From positions 1,922,001-1,986,000 of the forward strand of contig JAWNGF010000004.1 of NCBI GenBank assembly GCA_037039685.1: a stretch of 64,000 bases of DNA. The letters are read 5' to 3'. The notes beneath the pieces are model-generated. The model saw only the letters and a list, made by a program, of their open reading frames with translations, did no database searches and was not told the DNA's origin. Below, piece by piece: positions 36,516-49,163 of this stretch. The position numbers and the translations under genes are program-made. The DNA is from Ceratobasidium sp. AG-K. Its lineage: Eukaryota > Basidiomycota > Agaricomycetes > Cantharellales > Ceratobasidiaceae. Numbering within the stretch: position 1 is the first letter of the stretch; every line of letters begins with the position of its first letter.

Positions 36516-38798
36516 GCCCTGGGGCAGAGTATCGATGGGTGGCAGATGCGGGGAACGCGAACCAGTGAATGTGTGACAATAAATAGTCCACGTGTGAATA
36601 CAGATACAAGTAAGGCAAGCTGTCGAATATGCCGGGGTCTAGATCAGGAAGGGCGAGCTCGAGGTCCAAATGAGTCTCGATCGGCACAAATTTTCGCAAG
36701 TAGTAGTGTAGTGTATTATAAGGGGTCCGTATGTTGGTTGGGTGCACACGATAGGGCAACTATCATGGGCTCTAAGAAAATGGGCTGGGCAATGGGTGGT
36801 GGTTTGAACGAAGCCAAGCAAAGAGAAACGTGCATGGATGCCCCACAGCACCCCTGTCTATCCTGTCGTCACAAGGCCCGCCCTATCTTCCCCGCAGTGA
36901 AAAACGCGATTGGTTCAGCCACACAACCCGAAAGACGGCGATCGTCCTCCCGACTGGATAAATAAAAATACAAGATGATTTACACCGGCGACAACTCAGG
37001 ATGTCGTCATTAGACAAAAATATGTGGCGGGCCATTACGTCCGGGATATCGCGGCAAGGTCTAATTTTGGTTTCAAACAAATTGGAAAATCAGGGCTTGT
37101 CATCAAACGCGATTTCCCCAACTGAGCCCGATGACAAACAACTCTTGACGACGCGGCGGCGCAACAACGGACTCGAGCTCAAACTTGCCATGGCTCGTAT
37201 GGGCTGAGTTGTCTGACTTGAACATCGCTGCGGCGAGGTGACGGAGCGGTGGCGAGCGCGTGTGGGGCAAGTTGATGATGGCTGAAACACCTCACGGGGT
37301 GTGCGACGTTTTCGCTGTTCGAGATGTAAGCATTTCAGCAGCGACAGACGTTACACATATCCGCTGTCAATGTGTAATCTCCATGCACTTGTCTCCACTC
37401 GACTCCACATCTTGCAATCAAACTGATTATTCGCTGGCAGGTCGGGCGCCGGCGACGGGATCGTACCCACTAAGACCCGATGTATACGACGGCGATGATC
37501 GCCCTGCACCCTCGTTCCTTGTTCTGGGCATTCATGGGACCTTCTCACCGTGTGGCGAATACGGTGTAGAGCGCCTAGCAGAATTCGCGCATTCACCGAG
37601 GCCTGCTATCGCCTCGCCAAGTATACCCTTGCCTAGTCAAGCCAGCCAAGACGTGCCAATGTCTTCGAAGATCATCCAGGAGTCAGGGGCGCCTAATATT
37701 ATCCTTCACCGGGCTGCAAGTTGGGCTCATCATTGGGACGCGGCCAGCACGTCCCGGAGCATGATTGGGAGTTATGCGCTCATGTTTTACAGGTGCTCCA
37801 TCTTCTCACGTTCCCCTGAGGTCGAAAGAATACATTATCTTGGCTTCTTTTCCTCCTCGCCTCCCCACGATTCCAACTTCGCAGGCCGATGTACGGATTG
37901 AGCAGAGCTCGCAACACGACTCTACCACGCCTCCTTCTCGGTATGGACATAGTCCGAGCCTGAATGGAGAGGCGGAATGTTGACATCTTTCACGTAGATT
38001 TGGAGGCTATTCATGGATTGAGCTGCTGTAGCAGGGTTGGGAATGACTGAAATCATGATCACAGAGTGGCATTCCCCGCACTGCCGCATGTATAAATACC
38101 GTGATTACTATTTAATTTAGGATCATGTGTATCCCTTGCACTTATGTCTAAAAGAGATCCTACACGAGGCCCGAGGATAAGAGAGGAGAGCAGTGTGATA
38201 TATAAATGAGATGGTGGCTCATGGTGGCAAGATTCGGTTGTCTAATGGGCCAAACGTAGGTCATTTTAGCATGAGCGATTATTTAGGAGTCAGGTTAAAT
38301 TATCTAAGCGATAACATATCAAAAGACGATGGATTATATATGGGATGCAGTGGTTTAACCACTGGGAGCACGGGCCGTATCGGAGGCCAAGAGCTAGAAG
38401 AGATGACCGATACCAAGAATTTAGTGTTCTACTGTAATTCAATGTGAGTCAAGTAATCGTAATATTTACTCACAGTGCTGGCAGAGCATAAATTTAGCTT
38501 CTTTGCTTACCTTTCGCCGTAACTTGTTATTCAGCACGTTGTTCCGTAAGTAGAATTTTACCTTACGTCTGTAGAACTCTCGGCGTTACACCTGGGACCC
38601 TATTCACGTTGCACTTCAACGATCATACCACGTCCACTGACTCCGGAATTACTCAAGTTCCAATGTGATTGAGCGACTCTTACCGATGTCGTCTAGTCAT
38701 CCCCCACAACTCGAAGCCATATCGGACGCGAGCGTCATAACAAATGGTGTAGTTGGGCAAAAAATGGCAGACGACGCGTCTGGCCTACTCGTCCAATA
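36516..38798. other. Intergenic between TRK and kinase fusion B
   Basis: Presumed promoters of both genes. A 213-codon plus frame at 37260-37901 has no recognised motif and was not accepted. Confidence 0.45.
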
Positions 38799-41486
38799 AT
38801 GCACGCGCCAGCCCGACGCGGAAGACAAGGCCTCGCCACGAACCCCCCTCCCACCAATCGCACACGCACGACAGTCGGGCCCGATATTAGCGACTATTCA
38901 GTAGCCGATCGTGTCGCGGACCTCTCCCTTACGGTCGCGACTTTGACCCCTCAGGTTGAGGAGAATATAAAACGCCTCCTCGATGAGGTTTTGGTTCGTG
39001 GACAATTTGGCGACAACGCAATTCAAATCGTAGCCTATGCTTGCGCCCTGGAAAAGGAGAAGGACGCTCGTTTGCTCGCATTGATCCTGGATCTGATGAT
39101 GCAGTGGCTCAAGGACGATCCGGAAGCCGACGTTTACCACTGCGCTCGACTGTGCCAGACTATTAGGTCCCAAATTCTTCCAACAATGCAGGACGGAAAG
39201 ACGGTCGGGTCGGATGGGCAGCTAGTTGTTGGTGTTCGGCTCTTTCGCACGTACCTACTTGGCCGTTGTCAAAGTGCGACGGAGCACATATGGAAGGCGA
39301 AGGAGATGGCAACCTCCTTAGTGGATAGGACTCCAGAACACGCCGAAGCGAGTCGCTTAGAGGTGACCAAGTGGATCAACTTTGTTGAGTTCGTCTACAC
39401 ACTTTGGGGAAGCTTCGTTCTTGGGGAGTCTGTCGTCCATGACATCATTGAGAGGCAGTTCACCTCTATGAGACCAACGGACCGGGAAATCTACAAGGTT
39501 CTCGCACGCATCGGGCTTGGAACAAGATTCTCACGCGAACACAAAATGGAGGGTCGGATGAATGCGCATTATGTTCGATTACAAGAGCTAGCGCAGAATA
39601 AGACGACTGCGCCGGAGGTGCGGGAATCCATACTGGTATGTACAAACCGTCATTGAGGCTTGGATAGTAACCGAAGCCCGCATACAGTCTTCTATTCCCA
39701 AAGTTGAGGCTGCCTTAAAGGGCGAAGGAATCGTGAGTCAGCCTCCGGTAGGATTAACTAAGGTTAGTTTGTTCGGAAATCGAACGTTGTTGCCTGCTGA
39801 CATTTGGGGGATTGGCAGGTTTCGGATGCTTCTCACCCTCTGGTTCCAACAAAGAGCAATCCGCTGCAAGTTGGCAAGGATCCGGCAAATATTGTAGGTC
39901 CTCAACGCATTGTCCAAGTTCTTGTCTGAGCTTCCTCGTAGATTGCGCAAGCACCCAAAACTGGAGTTGTTCAGGTCAGGTGAAGGACTCGCCTTAATAC
40001 CGTTCACCATAGTTGATACCTATCTCATTAGGCCGCCGGGGAACCGAACGTACCTTCTTTCGATCCCAGCTCTCTCCACAACGGAAGGTTCCAAGTCACG
40101 GCTTCCACAGTGAGTAGTCTTTTCTTTACCGCACAAGTTATTGAGCCCCCACTCCCATAGCCCTTGACCTGGGTGGTAGCCTTTTTTACCCAGTTTACTG
40201 ATGCACCAGTGCACGACTTTACTGCTGAGCTCAAGTCTACATCTTTCTCTCTAGACGAATCCGTGCCCGTACAAAGTAGCCAGCTTTCAGATATTTACCG
40301 CGCCACACTGAGCACGGGCATGAAGATCGCGATCAAATGCGTGCGGACGGCAATATCTGGAAACTCAAATGTAGTGAAGGTAATACTGAAAAAGAATTTG
40401 GAATTAGTTAGGCGGCTCACTGCTTTATCAAGCATACCGTCGCGGAACTCGACGCCTGGTCAAAGCTGCGCCATAAGAACATACTCGAGCTATTGGGAAT
40501 TGCTTTATTTAATGGACGCCTGGCGATGGTTTCCCAATGGATGGAGAAAGGAAGCATCATCCCAGTCGTGAACAGTAGACCCGAGTTGGACAGATATGCA
40601 TTGGTGGGTTGTCACTGGTATAGGGCTCGGGGACATTAGTATTCTCATATTTGGAGCAGTGCCTACAGGTAGCTGAAGTTGTTGCGTGGCTACACGAGCA
40701 AAAATTGGTGCGATATCATGGCATGCATGCTGGACTGGTATTGACTGCATTAATTTACGTTAGATACACGGGGACCTGAAAGGCGTAAGTAATGGGATGC
40801 TCTGCGTTTCATTGGATGTTGAAACAGGCGTATTTTCAGGCAAACATACTCATGTCAGACAACGACACTCCAAAGCTAACCGATTTTGGGCTATCCATTA
40901 CTCAACAAGGCGTGTTCAATTATTCGACCACATTTCAGGGCGGGGGAACAGCGAAATGGATGGTATGCCCATGTTGTGGTATTAGGGATTAAACATACTG
41001 ACATTTGCCTAGGCCCCCGAACTAATGGGGGAATATCCCGCCAGAAGTTACCAGACGGACGTGTACGCGTTAGGGATGGTACGTTTGCTAACTAAATATG
41101 CGGTTTGGTTTCTGACCAAGCCGACCTTGTGGCAATTTCAGACAATACTTGTAAGAGAGTCGTGGGTTTTTTTGTAGGCGCTAATGCTCGTGGGATAGGA
41201 AATCCTAACAGGGAGGGAGCCATTCGAGGAAATCACAAACACTCTTGAAGTGGTCCACGCAGTTCGGAGCGAGAAAAGACTCCCCAGGCGTCCCCAGTGC
41301 CTGTCCGAGAACACGAATCGCAACAAGTTATTCTGGACAGCGATGCGCCAGTGCTGGGCATATGATTCCGGGAAGCGACCGCCAGCGGTGGATATCCTGG
41401 AGATATTGCGCGATGCAATCGGGAGTCCGGATAGCGATTTGAAGAGCGACGGGAAGCGCAGTAGCTATTGCTGTACTTTTGCATAG
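38799..41486 (+). CDS. MIF4G domain-protein kinase fusion B
   Basis: Eleven exons join in frame to 653 residues: 38799-39635, 39688-39732, 39819-39893, 40032-40109, 40161-40379, 40433-40603, 40669-40707, 40764-40784, 40840-40962, 41013-41078, 41199-41486. Six of the last seven exons have the same lengths as in paralogue A (78, 171, 39, 21, 123 and 66), so the models support each other; B has one extra linker exon. The MIF4G part shows DGQLVVGVRLFRTYLLGRC and INFVEFVYTLWGSFVLGESV. Kinase residues: K404 (KIAIK), IHGDLKGAN with D492, DFG with D510, APE with E539. The Gly loop is again missing. It ends S-S-Y-C-C-T-F-A, so the C-terminal Cys motif is conserved. Confidence 0.85.
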
Positions 41487-41718
41487 TCCAAAGGTTTGCA
41501 CCCATGCTTTCCCAGAAGATTGGATTCTCTTGCATGCCGAGGTATCATGTTCATTGATGAATGCGCTACAGTAATTATATATCTAGGATACATTAACTGT
41601 GGGTATCGACTATCATATAAATAAGCTAAGCAATATAAATAAGCTACGCCACTCATATCCTCCCCTAGTAGTCACAGTTAGAATGGATTAATGATGAAAG
41701 ATGAGATTTGTGAGGAAG

Positions 41719-43973
41719 CTAGAGACTTACTCCGTTGCCAGTTCGTGAACCCCCATATCGGTAGCCGGAATCATTCGTTTCTCCATAAGCGTCGATTATG
41801 GAATCTACACTCATACGTAGCATACCCAAGCCGATAGCCATTCGAGGCGTAGAAGCCGGAGCGATGTCGTCGGCCATAGGCGCTAGCATCGTTGAGGCCG
41901 GAGGTTGATTCCGAGACGTAGCTCCAGGAGTCATGTCGATCGACGCTGCCTGGTCGGAGACCTGTGGATTGTTTCGGCTCGGAAGGTTTGGCCCCGTGTC
42001 AACCTTTGGGATCCCCCGATGTCGCATGTCAATCGTACTCGACGAACCAAAACCACCTGGAGCACGAGGAGAACGTAACACGGCAGACACTATCCCCTGC
42101 ATTGGGATATTTCGAACGGTGCTAGGATTGAACCCGCGGTCCCGAACGGTGGTCTGACTGGTGTTTGCGGCAGGTCGACCTCTATACTCTCGCAAACCAA
42201 CGCCAGCAAACTGATTGGGTTGCTCCCGTACCACAGACACTGGTGGACGCCGAAGATTGAGCTGGGGTGTATATGTCTTCTGTCGGGTAGGCGGTGGTGG
42301 TTTCCGAGCTTCGGATTGTTGACGCAGGAGCTCCGAGGGTAGCGCATACACGCCCTTTCCGTAATTGTAGGCTGAGCTTCCTCGACGCTCGTTTGCTATC
42401 TTGGTTGAAAGTATGTTTGCCCCGCGTGAATCGAGGGAAGCCGAACTGGAGCCAGTTTTAGAGAATCTTCCGGGAACTCGGAACAGGGAAAGCACAGAGT
42501 TACGCCAGGTCGGACCGGGGGCCGGTCTAGGCGGAATAAGAATCGAGTTGGGTTTTGATAGCGATGCATCTTTGGCACAAAGTCAAGGGTCGATTAGAGT
42601 AGGTCATCATCCGAGAATTGAACGTCCAAGGGTAATACGGGTTGGCGAGTCAGTGGCTACGCAGTCTCAAGGGTAGTATGCTCACCGGTGGAAGCCCGGG
42701 TGCGATCGCGGGGTCGGGGCGGTTGGAAGGACCCGGGGAACGCAAAGTGTTGAAACAAGGAGAGTATTGGCCTAAATCCAGTATATTAAAACTATCGTGC
42801 AAGCGACATCGGAATGAATGTACGTACACTAATCCTATCGAGCTGGCCACAATGATCTGTGACGAAAGTGGAGGGTTGTAACCACCACCAACCAGATCCT
42901 GAATTACCATAAAGTGGACGTTGGCGTAGAGTAGGGGGCAATTCGCATTCGGTTCGAGCCAGCCAAGGTTTCACGGATTTGTATATAAAGGTATTGAGAC
43001 GATATTGAGCACTTGTGCGACGCAGTATATGGTAAATTGAGATGGAATTACTTACAGCCAAGTGGTTATCGTTCATGTCCAATAAGAACCTTAATCCCCT
43101 GCTCATGCCGTCCTGGCCGTTGAGAAGTAGGTCAACGGTGAGTGCGACAAGGAACGAACCAATCGAGGCCGTAGAGAAAATCTAAAATACTTCTCAGTAG
43201 GGTCTCCATATAGCTTCCGTGCCACTTACCATACCCTCGCGTCGCTTGAATATAACGCTAAGGCTGCCCAATAATGCGCCCGCCGCAATGATGACAATAT
43301 TCACGAATGCCAGCTGCTGATTCAATCCAGGCGGAACGAGCAGTCCAGGGCGTAATATAATGCCCCTGGTGGCAACTGATGCACCGCCTAGGGCGCAAAT
43401 AGCTGCCATCGCTGGGAGGACGAGGAGGCGAAACGCGCCACTAATTACGCCAACAAGAAACGCTGCTCCGGTGATGAGGATGAGCACCATATCGGACATG
43501 GACTGCGACGAGGCAAAGCCAGCCTCAGATATTGTATTTATCAAGGCGACCCACACTGTGAAAATGTCAGTTGACGTCGAATCGGTGGATCGTATAAGAC
43601 ACTTACTGGCAAAAGCCAATACAAGCCCCCCTCCCAATGCGGTTGTGACTCTCCAAAGCCTCACTCCAGCTATGCCAAGAGGTAACCCAATTGTAAGTGC
43701 CGCGATAGCCCATATCATATTAGGAGCCGAGAATATTTGGCCATTGATTAATCCACCACCATCCGAAGCTAGTACTTGCGGGACGGGCGCTCCAGTGATG
43801 TCGTCGAAAACCGAGACCTTGAATCCGGGCATGGGGATGGGGCGAACAATCGCCCGTGGGATCAGAATCGGACTGGCCCCGGTACATGTGGATATGATAA
43901 GGGTAACGAAAGCGAGCTGTAAGACCCGTTGGCTTTGGTGGCGGGGAATGGTAGAAGGAGTGACGTCCTGCAT
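41719..43973 (-). CDS. TMEM198/DUF4203-like multispan membrane protein
   Basis: Exons 43607-43973, 43230-43555 and 43056-43181 join in frame, followed by one ending at 42828, then 42686-42771 and 41719-42569. A signal-peptide-like start (LQLAFVTLIISTCTGASP) is followed by about seven hydrophobic segments (MIWAIAALTIGLPLGIAGVR, DMVLILITGAAFLVGVISGA, LLVLPAMAAICALGGA, NIVIIAAGALLGSLSVIF, STASIGSFLVALTVDLLL). Then come FKRREGM, NGQDGMSRGLRFLLD, YNPPLSSQIIVASSIGLV and a long Ser/Pro/Arg-rich cytosolic tail. The layout matches fungal TMEM198/TM7SF3-type DUF4203 proteins, whose role is poorly known. One exon near 42900-43000 is not fixed. It is tail to tail with kinase fusion B. Confidence 0.75.
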
Positions 43974-45132
43974 AAGGCCGTATCTTTAAAGGAAGGTGGG
44001 TAGAAATAAAGCAACAGCGTAAATAAGCAAAGAATGGCGGGTACAGTCAAGTAGCCCAACCGACCCAACTAGGACAGCACAGTGAGGAAATGTGGTTTGA
44101 GCCTCGTCGAAGCCGACAGATAGCTCAAGCGGCGAATGAGTGTGTTTGCTGGGTGATCCGGAAAGGATGTGATGTTCAAATATACTCTCTCGAGGCCAGC
44201 ACGAGGAGGTGAGCGTCCGGGTCCGATCCCAACAGGCAGCCAGACTGAAAGCGAGTCTGGTGGCGACCTGCAAGTGAGTGGCAGTCACGTTGAGAGCGGG
44301 CGTCGACGCCGTATTTCCCGGTGGTCGAAAGAAACAAAGCACCCAAGGATACTAATTTACCGTCACTAAGAAACATTTCGAAAGTCAGCTAAATTGCTTC
44401 GACGGCACTCTTGTTGTGGTTGGCAACCCAACTGCTTCCTGTCACGTGCCCCTTCGCATCATGTTACCCACAGTCCACAGGAGGGCAACAAAGTGTTCAA
44501 GCTCTGAAGCTTATTGTACTACGTAGCAAACCGATGATAAAACATTACACCAGCAAGACGATGGTATCGACAGGCAACACCGGATGTGTAATTTGGGATG
44601 TAGGACGAACTAGCGAGCTATCTCCCTAACAACCGTGGCACTACCTCTAACGATGGTACTGTACAGCATACGGATAGTTAGTCAATTCCATTAATAGTCG
44701 GGGTAGGGCTCCCTGCCAGAGGATCGAATCCGAGAAATGAACGAATAAAAATTCCCGTTATTACAAGCGGGAAGTGGCTATGTTATTTGGACGCGATAAA
44801 TCATACATGACATCAATTTACACGAGCGGTCAATCTAAAAATGCAGTAAGCTTCTGGTGTATGTCGGACAGATACAAATCTAATTCGAATTATATACCCA
44901 TGGTATGGTATTCAAGATTCAGTTCGAGTTATGGGGTGGTGTGCTGTTTTGTGACGAGGGCGGGGATGGGGTAGTTCTACCTGTGTGGACGCTATTGTGT
45001 GGCGAGGGATCCGGGGTACCCTGGTGATCTCGAATAACTCGGTGATCTTGAATAATCTGGGCCGTGGTCCGACTGGTATTCCCGTGAGCACGGTTCAGGT
45101 TATGGGTAAATCTAGGCATTCCCTGGTTTATA
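43974..45132. other. Intergenic
   Basis: No supported gene. It includes the upstream region of the TMEM198-like gene. Confidence 0.5.
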
Positions 45133-46199
45133 TTAGGTCGGGATATATGCGTTTGAATTAGAGCGTTGACTGGACTTACTACACCGGCGAGCGATTTCAT
45201 GATCTTGCACTTGAGAGATAAGTCGGGTTTATAAAATTGGGGTAACGAGTATTTTAGTAGATCGCTATATGTTCCAGCTGGTAACTCTCATGTTTACTGC
45301 GGGATTAAGCGTTCTGGTTCTAGAACATACCGATCACTACTGTTTGTTGCTCCTGCAGAACCGGAGCAGACTTGACGCCATCTAATTTGCTTCTATAATT
45401 GAATATATCTGTCTGCGACCAATTTATATCGTCTTTGAAGTGGTTAGCTAATAAATTTCATTGGCTCTTAGGATGAAAGGGCCTACATTGACCCCCTGGC
45501 GCAGACATCCGATCCAGGAGATCACTTGTCTCGCGATAATCATTTTGGGAACAATGAAGATGAGCGGGAAATCGGCTACGGTGGTACCAATACTCGGCAG
45601 CATCTCTCATCTGTGCTAATAGGGCAGACATGAAGTCAACACATCAACAACGACAAGAAATAGTGGCTCACGGTCATTGACATCTGAGTATTGTGGAGCA
45701 GTTCCATCGAACCATTTGACTGTCTGCGTAGAATGGTCGGCGACATAGTATGCCCATTTTGGGTTGGCGGTCGATAGACATCGAATGACGATCACAATAT
45801 CCATGGGGTTCTTTCGGAATGAACAATCACTCGAGCTCAAGCTCCGAGATATCGAGAGAGTTGCTTGAAGAAACGTCTCGAGGACCGAGTTGTCATATAA
45901 GTTGTTAATAGTGAGGAAGTTGAGGTATTTGTGGTATCGGTAAGAAGAACCGTGGTATAATTGATGATGTTGAAGCTCCAACCCCTGAGAAGAACTAGGC
46001 GTACTGTTAGGCCTTACATTAGGTCATCACCGGAAACCACAAAACACATACTTGGGCATGCGTCGACTCTTATCTAAGCATCTGAGTATGATACAGGTTA
46101 GTATGCGTGTATAGGAAGACATTATAATCACCTTTTCCCTTGGTCTCCCAGTGAAAAACTGGGAAAAACTGGACGGGCGCCTCGCAATTGGTTGGACAT
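45133..46199 (-). CDS. WW-like family protein, short form (member 2)
   Basis: Proposed exons 46132-46199, 46052-46081, 45672-45984, 45493-45615, 45331-45432 and 45133-45209. It starts MSNQLRGARPVFPSF. The third exon holds a WW-like module without the first Trp (LELQHHQLYHGSSYRYHKYL) and WAYYVADHSTQTVKWF, equivalent to YYLVDHANRTICWL in member 1. Next come AAEYWYHRSRFPAH and a short hydrophilic end, so it lacks the C-terminal membrane region of member 1. The junction between the second and third exons gives PKGW in one frame and the conserved module in another, so a one-base shift or an unrecognised splice site is possible. Function is unknown. Confidence 0.5.
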
Positions 46200-47674
46200 G
46201 ATTGAAGAGAAATGAGAAGCAGGTGAGAGAAATATAACTAAGAATATATCTATAGAATGTCGTAGAGTGAAGGAATCGTTTCAGCGAAGTCGTTGCAGCA
46301 AGGAGGTCTGTGGCGGGGGCACTCATATATACGAGACCATATTATAGAAGTGGCGACCGCCCAGTGTCGAAGAATCAAAGCGATCAAATGCCTATATTAA
46401 GTTCATTGAGAGGCATGCGGGAACGTACTAGCACCAGTCGCGGAAATCGAAGAGCAGTGGGTTTGAAATGGCTGGAGGCGCAATCATCACGATCACCGGG
46501 TTACCCTGCACCTGGAGTCCCCTTCCGAGTACTCTGGTCCGTGTCGACGGGATTGTGAAGACGAAGAAAGTACCCGTATATCCACGCCGGCACGGCGGTG
46601 TACGTGCCCCAGGGGGCGCAAATATAAGTCAGTGGGCTCAGGGGGCTGCTTGTCTCCAACAACCACTAGGTGTAACGGCTTATGTGAGGGCCAACTTGAA
46701 GCTCAAGGCTGTTGAAGTATGTAACATAGATGGTCCTCAAGTCCCAGCCGAAATTCGCAGTCGCCAAATTGCAAGTCAAAACAAACCTGTCCTTGATGCG
46801 ATCAGGGATGGGATCGCAACCCCTCGAAGGCGAAGCGAAGGAAAATACTCTAGAGGATGTCAGTGGTTTGCCGCCAGTGATACGGGTGCAATTTTAACTT
46901 TATATGTTAAGGTTGCACGCTTAGTCGGGCCGCCAGTCGTCGTTAAGTTCGAGCCGACACAAGGGCGCCAACGCTTGCTACGGCCGACCGTGATAGGGCA
47001 GTTCTCAATTCCATATTCATTGAACCAGAAAGCGAGCGCCTCTTGTTGTCAATTTTTAAATTTTGCTAATAATTGCGATTATGTACTCCTGATTAGTTAT
47101 ATGGCAGAACTACAACACCTGAGGAGACCAACCAATTCTGCATAATCCAAGTCTCATAACCTTTATTCGCTACCCGCATTCCAGCCAACTCGGCACCTTA
47201 CACCCGACATAACTAAGTCTGGGTTGGGCTCTGCGGAAGCATGCCGCACGGAGGCATCCTCATGATCATCTTCATGCTCCGTAGCTCCAAAAACGCCGGT
47301 AAACTGCGATCTCATCGTCAGTTAAAATCAAGAGAGGCACAACGTCTACACCCACAACGCCTATGAAGCTTTGCAGAAGGGTTGACCGAGGTGGAGTCTC
47401 GACAGGAAGGCATTCTTTCGAGGAAACATCGAAAACGCTCAGCATTATCCTGGCTGCTAACCATGAGGTTAAATTAGGGTAGCGGTTCAACAATTAACTT
47501 GCCGACTGAGAAAGTCGCATACATGTCGATGTTGTTTCGGTCGAAACGACTTAGGAGGTAATGAAGGGATATTTCACGCTCCGGATGGGGTATGTCTGAA
47601 AATTCAACTGGCGCTCCTTGTCAGAGAGGTTCCGAATAAATGTGAACTAGCTGTGGCTCACGGCGTTCCCTTAC
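46200..47674. other. Intergenic; possible decayed 3' end of WW member 3
   Basis: A plus frame at 46468-47145 (225 codons) shows no domain. On minus, near 47530-47610, SLHYLLSRFDRNNIDMYATF may be the downstream part of the WW-like gene at 47675 but could not be joined with confidence. Confidence 0.4.
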
Positions 47675-48307
47675 GAGCTTGCGAGCAAGACTGCAAGCGT
47701 CATCATAGGCTCTGGATGTGCACGGTCGGTGAGTGGGGAACACAGAAACATGGTACCAGTATTCGGCTTCACTCTGCGTGGGCCCATTGTAAATGCCAAC
47801 TTCGGCAGGTAATTTAGCACAAAGACTCGTGCCCCAAAGAAAAAATCAATATACCATTCTCTATCCCCGGAACGCCCTGTAAATGTGCAAAAGTATCGAT
47901 GATTCGTCCATGTTCATGATCAACCACATAATAGTAAAATCCTAACTCGGTAGGTGGCAGGTCATGAAGAACCACAACTACCTCATGCGAGCCAAGGCTA
48001 ACATTGTGAGCCTCTAAACAACGGTTGATCTGACTCTTGGCGTGTTGGAATGATATATCTACAGCGCGGTGCTTAACATTGCAGGGCGTCAAAAAATATT
48101 CGTGCTTAAAGTAAACCCGACCATCATGAGAGACATGCTCCTGATACCCATTCGTCAACCGATCAAGGGTGGCGGCCACAACGGGATGGTCAGCGCTATA
48201 CGCGAGTTCACGTACGTGAAATTTAGAAACGCATGCCTCTCTGGAAAAGTATAGCACACCTTTCAAGAGAACTTCCTTGTGCCAGACTGCAGTCGGTGGC
48301 TCAAAAC
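47675..48307 (-). CDS. WW-like family protein, partial (member 3)
   Basis: Two exons join in frame: 47855-48307 and 47675-47799 (intron 47800-47854, GTATAT..CCGAAG). It carries the family pattern: NGYQEHVSHDGRVYF (WW-like, first Trp replaced by Tyr), FYYYVVDHEHGRIIDTF, then SEAEYWYHVSVFPTH. The 5' exons (upstream of 48307) and the 3' end are not resolved. It is most similar in layout to member 2, 1.5 kb downstream, so the pair probably arose by local duplication. It could be a pseudogene. Confidence 0.5.
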
Positions 48308-49163
48308 CTAGTCCAGTGGTAACGTGCTATTGTGCTCACCAACATCCCAGTACCCCAAGCGCCTCGCGTGGCAGGGAGTACCTCCCGCAACTATGGTGCG
48401 AAATAGGACAGCAGATCTCCATTGATATCGAATGAGTTGAAGGGAAACAGATGAGAAAGGGCCAACTGGTTACAGGCGTCACTAGAGGGCAGAAGTACTC
48501 TAGTAGGCCTGTGAGAAGTTGAGGAAATAACCACGCATACCGCCCGTGAATATATATGAGCAATCGATCATACTTTCACGGAAGTACGATGGGCAGGTTT
48601 TGCACTTTTTTAAGGGCCTTCAATTTGGGGGAGTTGCAGGAAATTGCCTGTTCGCCTTTTTGTATGATTCCGGATGAGTACAAGCTGCGCACGAGGGGTA
48701 GATGAGGTCCAGGTGGTAATCAGAGCTGCCCAATCTGCCTAATATGTTCCATTGAGGAGCAGATGTTACGGGAAAGGCTCTCGGCTAGGACTTTGAGTTC
48801 AGGGGACAGGAAAGGGGCTTGGGCGACGATTCTAGTGCTGCTTTTTGCGCCACCGTTTTCGGTCGTTCCCGCCGCGACGAGATCTTACAGGGAAGCAGTC
48901 CTTTCCTTCGTCTTTGCATCGTTCTCCCAGATGGGTTGTAGTAGGGATTTGCAGGACATGTGGATACGTCGCTCGCCGAAAGGCAGGGGGTTTGGAGAGT
49001 AAATTTATCTTGTCTGGGTTATACTGCACGTGACACTCATAACGTCATATTTCTCACTGTCTAAATTAAACTTATAATTCCGTTTCTACACGTGACGTCA
49101 ACGGCGTAGTTTCAAACGACCATTGTAGTTCGCCTCACTACATAGCGATACTGGGCCGGCCTA
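48308..49163. other. Intergenic
   Basis: No gene identified. A short plus frame at 48763-49002 has a hydrophobic run but no support. Confidence 0.45.

Noticed and set aside
37260..37901. Plus frame of 213 codons
   Set aside because: No domain, paralogue, intron pattern or convincing composition; left as intergenic.
29384..41486. MIF4G and kinase parts as separate neighbouring genes
   Set aside because: All exons join in one frame in both paralogues, with linker exons of matching phase and length, and no stop or new start lies between the domains.
46468..47145. Plus frame of 225 codons upstream of the WW-like member 2
   Set aside because: No motif or homology seen and mixed composition; could be chance.
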